The notes under the pieces: model-generated
Told to the model about the DNA's origin: nothing
Database searches by the model: none
What the model saw: only the letters and a program-made list of their open reading frames with translations
From: Impatiens glandulifera
Lineage: Eukaryota > Streptophyta > Magnoliopsida > Ericales > Balsaminaceae
NCBI RefSeq assembly: GCF_907164915.1
Contig: NC_061870.1
Location: 2,401,501 to 2,465,500 of the forward strand
DNA: 64,000 bases
Direction: 5' to 3'
Program-made: the position numbers and the translations under genes
Part shown: positions 1 to 10,819 of the stretch, in pieces
How positions within the stretch are numbered: the stretch's first letter is position 1
How the letters are laid out: the number at the start of each line of letters is the position of its first letter

Positions 1-332
1 AATAATACTTTCTAACTTATTGCATTTATATAAAACTGGTAAAACTTTAGCTCCTCTTCACGGGGAGCGAGTTCTGTTGCAGCAGGTAGAGGTGTTAGAA
101 CATTCACTATCTTCTTCCTATTTCTAACGTCGGTACTCATTCATGATTTGGTCGAGATAATCCTTCATGTCTTTTGGTATACCCATTTTGACCACATCGA
201 CTCAAGGTAGCTTGCAAAATCATTATGCTCGATTGGCGTGTCTATGACGACCACACAATCACGATAGGGAGGCATGTAGTCTCGTCCGAATTGCTTAAAA
301 TGTTCGCTGGTGTAGTAAGAAGTGATTCATTG
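1..332 (-). pseudogene. Ogre/Tat-like ORF fragment, downstream part
   Basis: Read on the minus strand this stretch is coding-like, with the segment YYTSEHFKQFGRDYMPPYRD followed by a short run to a stop near 108. There is a one-base frame change around the MWSK/KMGIPKD segment. Removing the 338-23052 insertion makes it continuous in frame with the ORF remnant at 23058-24040, so both are halves of one gene. I do not recognise the product. Its position just inside an Ogre-like primer-binding site suggests the first ORF of that element. The rest of the element lies outside the window to the left. Confidence 0.5.
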
Positions 333-337
333 AAGAC
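333..337. repeat. target-site duplication AAGAC, left copy
   Basis: AAGAC immediately precedes the TGTTGGGATC terminus of the leftmost LTR and is repeated at 23053-23057 after the rightmost LTR. A 5-bp duplication is the expected copia integration signature. It shows that the outer element of the 338-23052 block (E1) entered the Ogre-like ORF. Confidence 0.8.
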
Positions 338-2018
338 TGTTGGGATCGATGTTGACAATAGTGACTAGGGTCTTGCTATTGTGAACAACATACGATAAAC
401 TCTTCGATAGTAATCCTGTGAGGGATTAATATATGTTTCTAGTTTTTGCAAATCCTCCAAACTCTTGAAAAATGTTCACGTGCAGAACTATTCGTTGGAT
501 TTGAAGCTTTAGACAATTGAATGAAAATGGAAGAAAGTAAAGAACATAAGGAGTTTTATAAATGTTCGGAGATAAAACTTCTACGTCACCCCTTCTTCAA
601 AAACCGGAAGGATATCCACTAAAGACTTTGAATAAAATACAGCTCACTGATCTATCTAACTCTCTATTGAACAGAACAACCTTTGTTCAACTTACAATGT
701 TGAGGTTTCTCACAGAAAAGATAGTATGCTATTACAATTCCTCACAACTAGACAGTAAGAGAGATGTTCGCTTTTTCTTTTTAGACTTTCTTGAATAAAA
801 ATATTTGAAGTCGTTCGACGTTGTCCTTGAGCTTCTATATATAGTTGAAGTACACCAATGGTCAAATATTCGTTGTGGACACGTGGTATGTATCCGTTGG
901 ACGGCCTCCTTTAGTATGATAGTACAAAAGACTTTGAGAATTTGGATCGTGGCCATACCGAATAGGTAATGCGCCGAATATCCTATGATCTTGTCCTGTA
1001 CTGAAAATTTAAATGAGAGATATTCGCGTACGTGGAATTCATTCATTTAATGGAATTAGCTGGATTGTCAGACTGTTGAAAGAAGTGGAGCAGACAGCTA
1101 AGTGATCGTGGTTAGATAGATACTTCCTTCAAACAGCTGTTAAAGCAAGGCATCATATGTTCTTCTTTAGACCATGTCTAAAGGAGTTAGACGTCCTCGT
1201 CTAACTACGCATTACTTTAGATGGTGTCGAAAGGAGTTAGACATCCTCGTCTAATTACGCTTCCGTTTAGACAGCGTCTAAAGGAGTTAGACGTCCTCGT
1301 CTAACTACACATTCTTTTAGACCACGTCTAAATGAGTTAGATTTCCTCGTCTAACTACGCATTCCTTTAGACCGTGTCTAAAGGAGTTAGACGTCCTTGT
1401 ATAACTAAGCATTCCTTTAGACTGCGTCTAAAGGAGTTAGAGGTCCTTGTCTAACTACGCATTCATTTAGACCGGGTCTAAAGGAGTTAGACGTCCTCGT
1501 CTAACTACACATTCTTTTAGACATCGTCTAAAGGAGTTAGACGTCGTCGTTTAACTATGTTTCCCTTTAGACCGTGTCTAAAGGAGTTAGACTACCTCGT
1601 CTAACTACGTATTCCTTTAGACCACGTCTAAAGGAGTTAGACTACCTCGTCTAACTACGTTTCCCTTTAGACAGCGTCTAAAGGAGTTAAACTACCTCGT
1701 CTAACTACGTCTCCCGCGTCTAACTACGTTTGCCTTTAGGCAGCGTCTAAAGGAGTTGGACTACCTCGTCTAATTATGATTCCTTTTAGACAACGTCTAA
1801 AGAAGTTAGACTACCTCGTCTAACTACGTAAGACGTCTAAGACTATCTACTTCAGACCGCGTCTAAAGAAACAACGTTTTTTAGATTTATGCCTGCACAA
1901 AACAAATAGACAACTTAAATTAATCATAACTAAGTTTAACATATATCATCAAAATAATGTCATCATTAAATAAACTTATTTCCTTAGTTTATTTTAGTCA
2001 ATATGATTTGACCCAACA
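338..2018 (-). repeat. LTR-0: 3' LTR of E1
   Basis: It starts TGTTGGGATC and ends GACCCAACA in plus-strand reading. A TATA element (CTATATATAG on the minus strand) lies near 832-846, next to a GGACAACG motif shared by all LTRs of the family. Upstream in U3, at about 1146-1870, is an array with an approximately 60-bp period of paired AGAC/GTCT palindromes. The inner boundary is followed by a purine-rich tract. Confidence 0.8.
1146..1870. repeat. AGAC palindrome array in LTR-0
   Basis: About a dozen imperfect 60-bp units, each with two short inverted repeats: TTTAGAC-n3-GTCTAAA and TTAGAC-n5-GTCTAA. Arms are conserved while spacers vary. It lies in U3, some 300-1,030 bp upstream of the LTR TATA box. 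Apparent ORFs through it are by-products of the repeat. Confidence 0.85.
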
Positions 2019-2033
2019 ATTTTCCCCCTTTTG
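2019..2033 (-). other. polypurine tract of E1
   Basis: On the minus strand this reads AAAAGGGGGAAAAT directly before the LTR-0 terminus, the expected plus-strand primer site position. Equivalent tracts abut LTR-a (5664-5680) and, degenerate, LTR-b (12769-12784). Confidence 0.7.
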
Positions 2034-2355
2034 ATGATGTTAAAACTTAGTAGAACGATTAGGAAAGAGAACGAATCCATAAACAACAAAAGTTTATATA
2101 TATATATATTAGCAAAAATCCGGAAAGATTTGATTTAACATTTTTAGTAGATATTGCACCCCAAAACGATAAAAGTTGGATCTTTCCTATCCACCTCTAC
2201 CCTTGATTCCCCCTAGACATTAGGCCACTTCTTTCCCCCTTTTTGACATCATCGGAAAGAATGGAGTTCTAATCGTCTCTTTGATCTCTTTGAAGCACCA
2301 AATTTCTTCTTTTTAGCTTTAGTTTCCCAACCATAAGAACATAGTCAAGGACTCT

Positions 2356-3032
2356 TTAATAGTCTAAGACTCTAGAGGACTTAATGAGGACCCCATGTCC
2401 AACATTTGGAAGGAGAGAAGGGAGCATCATACTAAGCGGGGCAGCGTACCCATGTGGCCTCCTTTGATAAGAGATCATCTCTACCAAGTTTTTGAAAATG
2501 ATTTTTGACCAATTGATTGTTGTTCCCCTGGTGATAGAAATCATTATCTCGAATACCTTTTTCGAGTAGAAGTTGGAGCCGCCCTTAGCCAAGAGGGAAT
2601 TAGAGATGATATCGTTGAGGATGGAAAACTCAACTTTTAAAGAAGACTTCGGTCCATGAGTATCGACATGAAATGATTCCCTTCAGAAGATGTGTCTGAG
2701 AAGACAAGCCTTATTTCAGATAAGACTTCATCGGAAGATGTGGGGAACTCGGATAACCCCTCTGTTGGGAGGTTGAATAAATAAGCAAAAGATTCTTCAT
2801 AGAAACAAGCATGTTCTTCAAAAACAATTTCCACGACAAGCCTATTGTCGTATATCCTTCCAAATCTAAAGAATTCACGAACTTCAAGTTCACGAATGAT
2901 GACAGGAGCCCCAAGGAATTTCTCCAATCCTGAAGCCTTAAGAGTATCAAACATTGTGACCATTTCTGGAATAACCAAACTGGACACGGAGTCGAAGTTC
3001 ACTTGAAGAGTGGATGATGCAAGATATATCAT
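2356..3032 (-). pseudogene. E1 3' ORF (putative plant transposon / 'envelope-position' domain), frameshifted
   Basis: Two minus-strand frames (3032-2637 and 2592-2356) together give about 225 residues. They carry the motifs shared by all six copies of this domain in the window: EKFLG near the start, a central LPTEG segment, and a late block FEIMISITRG...INW. One frameshift lies near 2650-2670. A TATA-like CTATAAAGAG (minus strand) lies at about 3168-3177. The domain resembles what is annotated in plants as putative plant transposon or envelope-like protein; I see no signal peptide or transmembrane segment supporting an envelope role. The polypurine tract and 3' LTR follow it. Confidence 0.6.
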
Positions 3033-3459
3033 TTATTAACCAAAGAACGAGTAGAGGAAGTTCTAAAGGGTTTAGACACCTAAAAGTCACAAGAGTTTTT
3101 CTTAGTGAGAGAAAACATGTACTTAGAATCACAAAGAGGATAGATGGTCTATTCAGATGAATTACTCTTTATAGTGTGTGACTGAATCATCATTAAAAAT
3201 GAACTGTCATTTAATGTATAAAAGCGTGTTCCCAATAAAATTCATGAGTAAGAGACGTCAATTAAAATCTATCATGAACTCTATCATAATTTCAGAAGGT
3301 GGAAAGACATAAGCCTGTAGATATATTAGTCATATCTTTAACATTAAAAGACACGTGTCTTCAAGTTATTTGAGATATGACTTTTCACTTTCTGAGCGGA
3401 AAACGTACATAGAGAACTTATGAAATGATGTACAGTTGTCCTATTTGGTTGAAGATAAA

Positions 3460-3720
3460 TCGTCCTAGGGTACACGTAGTTAGACGTCTAACAAGCTATC
3501 CGCATACCTTGCATCTATGTTGGGCAGACGTCTATTTAGATGGTGTCTAACCACACGCGTTTACAAGCGTTTAACATGCGTCTATTTAGACGGCGTCTAA
3601 CCACACTTATTTACAGATGCTTTGGACGTCTAACCAGACTTAATTTGCAAGTTTCTTAAGCAAATACTCGTCTAAGTATGTAGTTCCTTTAGACAACTGA
3701 TTTGATTAGACCAATTAGGA
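3460..3720. repeat. AGAC palindromes in E1 internal spacer
   Basis: Degenerate AGACGTCT/GTCTAA palindromes lie between the pol remnant and the TATA box of the 3' ORF. They resemble the LTR U3 arrays but are shorter. Confidence 0.65.
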
Positions 3721-3778
3721 CCTCTATGTACACATGTCTATCCAATCATTTAAACAACAAATTCCCCCTCAATCTATA

Positions 3779-3889
3779 TCTTTTAAATTGGTCTTGGAGT
3801 TAGATGCCACACTTTATTTCTTTTAAATTGATTCAACTCCTCTTGCAATATATTGATCCAATCTAGATAAAGCAATACTTCATTAATCT
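3779..3889 (-). pseudogene. E1 reverse-transcriptase fragment
   Basis: About 110 bp aligns by eye with the start of reverse transcriptase in E2 (8940-9050), the region encoding the LTSRP-type segment and preceding residues. Upstream is lost at the LTR-a junction. Downstream RT and RNase H are also missing: the fragment is joined almost directly to the post-pol purine-rich site near 3758-3772. E1 pol therefore carries a large internal deletion as well as the truncation. Confidence 0.6.
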
Positions 3890-5663
3890 TGATAGGATCA
3901 GCGTAATTGATAGAGACGGGGTCTGGCTATTGATGATGGCTTAAGAAAAACGGTTTGATAGAAATCCTGTTAAGGATTTAAATCACTTTCTATTCTGAAC
4001 AAACCCTTGCAAACTCTTGAAAGATTCAAGTGCGGAAACGTTTGATTAGGTTTGAAGCTAAGAACTAAGGATGAGAAGATGAAAGAATGAAAAAGACACA
4101 ACAGTTTGTTTATGGATGTTCGGAGAAAAAACTCTCCTACGTCACCCCTTCTTACAACCACCGGAAGGATTCACTATACATTCGAATCAAATACGGTTGC
4201 ACGAATAGTTGACTATTGAACGGAATAGACTCTGTTCAACTTACAATATGATGAAAATATCAATTAGCTAAAACAATGCTTTGATTCTAACTCTCTCTTG
4301 ATAAACACATAGTAAAACTAGAAAGTTGTTCTCTCAATATGAATATTCGCATATATTTCTCAAATGTTCGAAAAAATTATGTTCTAGTTGTTCTTTCGTT
4401 GTCCTTCAGAATCGTTAAATAAGGAGTATGTATAAACGGTCGAATCTTTCATAATGACACGTGGTGAGCTTTCATTGGAACGCCTCCATAGTACATATCA
4501 AACTCTAAGTAATAGGATCGTGGTCATACCATTCTGGTAGTGCGTTAAATATTATTCAAGGATATTCCTACAAAAACAAGTAGTGGGAAGAATATTTGCA
4601 TACGTGGCATTAATCAATTGGTTGCAACTGGCTGTCGTACTAATCTTCACTAGAAAGTGGAGTAGGAGTAGCATACAGCTAGTTGATCGTAGATAGACGG
4701 GTGCTAGCTTCAAGCAACTGCTTAAGCATAGCATTAGACGTATTTCACTTAGACGACCTCGTCTAATGAAATTAGACGCCCACGTCTAATAGCAGGATCT
4801 ATTAGACCACCTGGTCTAATGGGATTAGACAATATGTCTAATAACACATCCCTTCAGAGTAATCTGAAGGAGTTAGACTACACGTCTAACTTCCATTAGT
4901 TAGACTGCACGTCTAACTTCCATTAGTTAGACTGCACGTCTAACTATACATCCCTTCAAACTAATCTAAAGGAGTTAAACGGCACGTCTAACTCTCATTT
5001 GTTAAACTGCACGTCTAACTATGTTTGTTAGACTGCACGACTAACTCCGTCTGTTAGACTGCACGTCTAACTCCGTTTGTTAGACTACACATCTAACTAC
5101 GTTTGTTAGACTGCACGGCTAACTACGTCTGTTAGACTGCACGGCTAACTACGTCTGTTAGACTGCACGTCTAACTACGTCTGTTAGACTGCACGTCTAA
5201 CTCCGTATCTGTTAGACTATACGTCTAACTACGTCTGTTAGACTGCACGTTTAACTCCGTATCTGTTAGACTGCACGTTTAACTACGTCTGTTAGACTGC
5301 ACGTCTAACTACGTCTGTTAGATTGCACATCTAACTCCGTATCTATTAGACTACACGTCTAACTATGTTTGTTAGACTGCACGTCTAACTACGTCTGTTA
5401 GACTACACGTCTAACTCCATATCTATTAGACTACACGTTTAACTACGTCTGTTAAACTGCACGTCTAACTACGTTTGACTCAATGCATCTAATGCCCAAT
5501 TAGTCTAATGAATCTCATTAAGACTTAATCTAATATAACCTGTTTTCGATACACCTGCACCAAAAATAATTAGACGGCTTAGATTGAGTTTTATATACAT
5601 TCATCATCAAAATTTCAATAGTCAAATTACTTTGACACTTAGTCAAAATATTTTGACCCAACA
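3890..5663 (-). repeat. LTR-a: 3' LTR of E2
   Basis: Boundaries are TGATAGGATC at the left and GACCCAACA at the right. The array at about 4735-5490 consists of 26-30-bp units, mostly GTTAGACTGCACGTCTAAC, distinct from the arrays of the other LTRs. It has no matching LTR within the window, so E2 has lost its 5' LTR. Confidence 0.8.
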
Positions 5664-5998
5664 ATTTCCCCCTTTTTGATGATGATGTTAAAACTTTGCA
5701 TAGGTAACAAATTAAACACCCACCATATAAAATAAAGAGTTAAACTTGTTCATCCATCTTACACAAACATTTTCTAAAACCAGTATTCAGAAACATCTAC
5801 CAATAATATCATTATCAGATAACAGCAAGATCAGTAGTGTTTTTCAAGAGGAATATAAAACGTCTTTCCAAAAATAACAAAACGAAATAAGTTCAGAATG
5901 ACACAAGATGAACCCAAAAATTTATATCCTCAACTCTCTATCCTCCTCCTTTCTCTCTTACTCATTTTTAACATCATCTGGAAAGAAGAATCTACAAC

Positions 5999-6735
5999 CT
6001 AAGAAATCTCTAAGACTACGGTTAGAGCGGAGTTGTAGACACCTTTGTCCCTTTTCTTTGATTTAAGCTTTTGCCTTTTCACCCTATGAACATAATCAAC
6101 AACCTTTTGGTTGTTTAGGGTTTTAGAAGATGAATGATACCCATGACCAGATTCATCGAGAAGACAACAAAGAAATGCGCAAAGTGGAGCGTCAAAACCG
6201 AAGATCTTCTTCTGGGCACAAAGCATTCTAACCAGGTTGCCGAAGAGGACCTTCTTCCAGTTGATGGCTACACCTCTTGTGATGGTCACCATCATCTCAA
6301 AGACTTTTGTACAGTAAATGTAGGAGGATTCTTTTGCAAGGAGGGATTTGGAGATGATGTCGCTAAGTAAGGCATACTCAACTTTCAAGAAGCTGCTCTT
6401 CCCATGATACTACACTGGAAGGGTCGCATCGGAGAAGACGTTCATCATCTCCGACAAAATATCAAGAGAGGAGGAAGGAAACTCATGGATTCCTACGGTT
6501 GGTAGAAGGAAGAACATGCCGAATGTATCTTCATCAAAATATATCATTCTACCGAGAACAATACCGCAGATATATTTGTCGTTGTAAAACTTGGCAGTTT
6601 CAAAGAATTCACGAATAATCTGTTCGTGATAAATGCAGTGGGGGCGAAGAAACTTCTTCAACCCAGAAGCTTCTAATGATTCAAACATTTGAACCATTTT
6701 AGGAATCAGTATAGTAGATACAGATTGGAAATCTA
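5999..6735 (-). pseudogene. E2 3' ORF (putative plant transposon domain), nonsense-interrupted
   Basis: One minus-strand frame runs through the shared motifs: LKKFLR, LLPTVG, FEMMVTITRG...INW, and a basic C-terminus KRQKLKSKKR. It is broken by an in-frame TAG at 6410-6412. An in-frame TAA near 6732 lies where E1 has a glutamine codon. A weak TATTTAAT-type box lies near 6861-6869. It matches the short, tail-less form seen in E1 and in alpha/beta of element B. LTR-a and its purine tract lie directly downstream. Confidence 0.6.
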
Positions 6736-7139
6736 CTTACAGAGATTTTGGAGAGAAGGAAGAAATTTCGACGAGATGAGCACAAGAATTTGACGATTAG
6801 AATTCTAGAGAGAGAGAGATACGAATTTGGGAGTACTCAACCATTTGAGTAATACCAGTCATTAAATATCAAAGACCTAACGTGTAATTAAGATCTAATG
6901 ATTATACCAACCGTCAAAGATTTATAAACCTATTCACAAGGAACACAACTGTTAATGTTAATCATGAAAACATGTTGTTAATGTATAGAGGAAATAATAT
7001 CAGAAATGTCAGTCACTTTTGACAAATTGGGAGACACCTGTCTTCAATTTATTTGAGAAGTGACTGGTTTATTTTGGGCAGGAAAAAGGTACATGGACAG
7101 ATTCATATGCAGATGACAGCTGTCCTGATAGCCAGAAGA

Positions 7140-7450
7140 TGAAAAGTCTAAGTACACAAGTAATTAGACGTTTATTCTACTTTTCACATTTTCACTTCTA
7201 CTCGGAAAATATGTCTATTAGACGACACGTCTAATTATGCATAAACAACATGTGCTGCATGTGTGTCTGGTTAGACGTGAGCCACCACTTGCTTTTGACA
7301 TAAACGTCTAACATCAATTAAACGTATACGTCTAACCTCATAGGTTAAAAACCAAGACATAAGTTCCCGAAAGAAGATGAAAACTGCTTGAGTAGACGTA
7401 TGTCTAAGTAGTTTTGCTTCTTAAACTTCTAGTCTATTTGATGTATTAAG
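7140..7450. repeat. AGAC palindromes in E2 internal spacer
   Basis: Several TTAGACGNNACGTCTAATT-type palindromes sit between the end of pol and the E2 3' ORF, in the same relative place as in E1 and E3. Confidence 0.65.
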
Positions 7451-7485
7451 ACCTTTGTCTTCTTGTCTGTCAAATTACGTTTCAA

Positions 7486-7505
7486 ACAACATGTTCCCCC
7501 TTAAT
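7486..7505 (-). other. second purine-rich (PPT-like) tract just downstream of E2 pol
   Basis: The minus strand reads TAAATTAAGGGGGAACATG right after the pol stop. E1 has TAGATTGAGGGGGAA at 3758-3772. Neither is next to an LTR. It may be a central polypurine tract or the remnant of an ancestral 3' end. Confidence 0.4.
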
Positions 7506-7522
7506 TTATGCACATAACAACA

Positions 7523-9291
7523 TCAATCAAGATCAATAAGATCTAAAATATTTATAAAATGAGAGAACTTAGCTTCGGACAGAGGCTTCGTGAAGATATC
7601 TGCTGTTAGTTGATCTATAGGAATATATTCAAGACAAATTTGCTTCTGATTGACATGCTCTCGGATAAAGTGATGCCTGATTTCGATATGCTTTGTCCGA
7701 GAATGCAAAACTGGATTATAGGTGATTGCGATAGCACTAGTGTTGTCGCAGAAAATTGGAGATTCTTCAGCCTCAATCCCATAGTCCCTGAGCTGTTATT
7801 GAACCGACAAAAGTTGAGAGCAACAACTTCCAGCAACAAGGTACTCTGCTTCAGCTGTAGACGTTGAAATCGACGACTACTTCTTGCTAAACCATGAGAT
7901 AAGACGATCTCCAAGGAACTGGCAAGTTCCACTTGTGCTTTTTCTATCAATTTTACACCCTGCATAATCTACATCTAAGAAACTGGTCAAATTGAAACTG
8001 GAATCCTTCGGATACCACAGTCCCACATTTTGAGTTCCCTTTAAATATTTAAGAATGTGTTTAACAGCAGTAAAGTGAGAAAGTTTAGAATTAGCTTGAA
8101 ATCTTCCACAGACACCAACAACAAATTAGATATCTGGTTTACTAGTAGTCACATAGAGCCAAGATCCGATTAGTCCTCTATAGGCTGTGACATCTACACT
8201 TTGGCCTCCTTCATCTTTATCAAATTTACTAAAGGAGCTCATTGGAGTGTCTGCGGTAGAGCAGTTCTCCATCCCAAACTTCTTTAGCAATTCTTTGGTA
8301 TACTTGGCCTGATTGATGAATGTTCCTTTTTCCAGCTGACGAACTTGAAGTCCGAGGAAGAAAGTTAATTCTTCCATCATGCTCATTTCAAATATGTCAT
8401 GCATCAGCTTCGCAAATTTCTCACATAATTTGGGATTAATTGAACCAAATATAATATCATCAACATATATTTGAACAAGTAGAATGTGAGAATCTTTAGT
8501 GAATCTAATAGTGTTTTATCCACAGTTCCAATAACAAAATCATGATCAAACAAAAATTCAGTCAAAGTGTCATACCAAACTCTAGGAGCTTGTTTTAGAC
8601 CATATAAAGCTTTATCAAGTTTAAAAACATGATTTAGTAAAGTATGATCTACGAAACTAGGAGGTTGCACAACATAAACATCTTCATTTAATTTACCATT
8701 TAAAAATGCACTTTTCACATCCATTTGAAAAACTTTAAAATTCTTGAATGATGCATACACTAGGAAGATTCTAATTGCCTCAAGTCTTTCTACAAGTACA
8801 AAAGACTCATCAAAGTCGATACCTTCCTCTTGTCTGTATCCCTGAGTAACTAAACGGGCTTTGTTTCTAATAACTAAGCCATCTTCACTAAGCTTATTTC
8901 TAAAGACTCATCTTGTTCCTATGACTGACTGGTTAGTCGGTCTAGAAGTTAGATGCCACATTTTATTTCTTACAAATTGGTTTAACTCCTCCTGCATAAC
9001 ATTTATCCAATCTGGATCAACCACTGCTTCACCAATTTTCTTGGGTTCAATCTGAGAAATAAAGGCAGAATTGGCCATTTCATCAATCAATTGACGTCTT
9101 GTCCTTCGAGGAGAGAAGGGATTTTCGATGATCAATTCTGGTGGATTGTTCTTGTTCCATCTGAAGTTGGATCCAAAGGGATTGGTCATCTGTACATGTG
9201 ACTCTGCGACGTCTGAACTCTCAACAGTTTGTTGAATAGGAGTTTGTACGTCTGGTTGAACCTCAACCGGATCAGCCACTGGGTCAGACAA
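7523..9291 (-). pseudogene. E2 reverse transcriptase and RNase H, decayed
   Basis: Reading down the minus strand: the RT start (INVMQEELNQF, SVIGTR), [31 protein letters not shown], a YVDD coding segment near 8459, FFLGLQVRQLEKG, and the RNase H end RTKHIEIRHHFIREH...ADIFTKPLSEAKF, stopping at 7523. The frame is broken by several stops and indels around 8404, 8760 and 7965, so no active polymerase is made. Order and motifs are those of copia pol. Confidence 0.85.
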
Positions 9292-9299
9292 CGAAATTC

Positions 9300-10146
9300 G
9301 TTTATCTAGAACTTCTTCATCACTTACAGACTCAAGACTTGTCGCTTTTAGTCTGTCAGCAAGGTCAATGGGATCAATGAATTTCTCTCAATAGGCTCAT
9401 CAAAGACTACATGGAGGGATTCCTCAATGGTTTGTGTTCTATTGTTGTATACTCTATAAGCCTTGCTTACAGAGGAATATCCCAACATGAATCCCTAATC
9501 TGCTTTAGCATCAAAAGCGGTCAAATAAACCTTTCCATTGTTATGAATAAAATATTTACACCCGAATACTTTAAAGTAAGAAACTGTGGGAATTCTCCCG
9601 TAATACAGTTCATAGGGAGTTTTATCAAAACGTTTGTTAATTATTTACCGATTTTGTGTGTAACACGTAGTGTTTATGGCTTCTGCCCAGAACCTGTAAG
9701 GTATGTCTAATTCAGCCAGCATAGATCTCGCTGCTTCCTCAAAGTCCTCACTCTTCTCTTAGCAATGCCATTCTGTTGTGGAGTTCTGATACTAGACAAC
9801 TCGTGCCTAATCCCAGATTCCTCTAGATAAGATGATAGGTATCTGTTAGTGAACTTAGTTCCCTGGTCACTTCTAATACATGCAATATTCAAAGATTTCT
9901 GATTCTGAATTCTTTTAAAAATTCTAATCATGTTTTCAGCAGTTTATCCTTTGATTGTAAAAATGCTACCCATGTAAATCGTGAAAAATCACCAATAACA
10001 ATTAGGGCAAATCTCATCCCTCCTAAGCTCTTTACAGGAAATGGACCAAACAGATCCATATGTAACAATTCTAAGCAACGACTGGATTGAGATTTCCCTT
10101 TACTTTTGAACGATGATCTGCCCTGTTTGCCTAACTAGCAAGCAGA
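9300..10146 (-). pseudogene. E2 integrase core, decayed
   Basis: The segment at 9931-9707 carries RSDQGTKF, with the second catalytic aspartate, and TPQQNGIAKRRVRTL. The third catalytic residue, Glu in TPQQNG--ER, reads Lys here. Many stops flank it. The copia-type link region follows toward RT. It is not functional as read. Confidence 0.75.
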
Positions 10147-10819
10147 TCATACCTTGTCCTTTGAAAACTGAAGTTTAGGTAAACCAATAACTAAATTGTT
10201 TGAACAAATTTTGTTGATGGTTTTAAAATTTAAATGGTTCAACCTTTTATGCCATAACCATTTCTGGTCATTCTTGGTAATCATGCACATAAGATCGGAA
10301 GATTCTTTTTGCCAATTCATTTTATATGAATTTCCTACTCTACTACAAGTTAATAAAGTATTGCCATGTTGATCCTTAACTAGGAATGCATGGGTTTGAA
10401 AATCAGCTGACAAACCATTATCACATAGTTGACTAATACTAATCAAGTTATAGCACAAATTGTCAACAAGTAGCACATCATTAATGGTTAGATTACCATG
10501 GATAATCTTACCCTTACCCATGGTCTTACCCTTCTTGTTGTTACCAAATGTGATCTTTGGTCCAGAACAATCTGCTATATCGGTGAGAAGCCGTCTTTTT
10601 CTTGTCATATGCCTGGAACAGCCGCTATCCAGATACCACACAGATTCTTCGAGACCATCATTCACTTGTACCTACACAAAACAATATTTACAATCTTTTG
10701 GTACCCACATTCAATTGGGTCATCGGTCAATCAGTCCCTTAGGAATCCATATTTGGGTTATTCTAATGGATTTTCCGTTTTGTTTTGTAATTAATGCATA
10801 TGATTTTGACATAGCATAT
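10147..10819 (-). pseudogene. E2 gag end, protease and pre-integrase region
   Basis: The 172-codon frame contains WYLDSGCSRHMT, the aspartic protease active-site motif of copia elements, and WLWHKRLNHLNF, the pre-integrase zinc-binding type segment. Upstream at about 10670-10760 is a stretch encoding QIWIPKGLIDR...MWVPK with a TGA before MWVPK. Gag sequence ends abruptly at 10819, where the next LTR starts, so the capsid part and primer-binding site are gone. Confidence 0.8.

Noticed and set aside
1146..5490. Regular short palindromic repeats resembling a CRISPR array
   Set aside because: Plant nuclear LTR context, repeats are diverged palindromes without unique spacers, and no cas genes occur.
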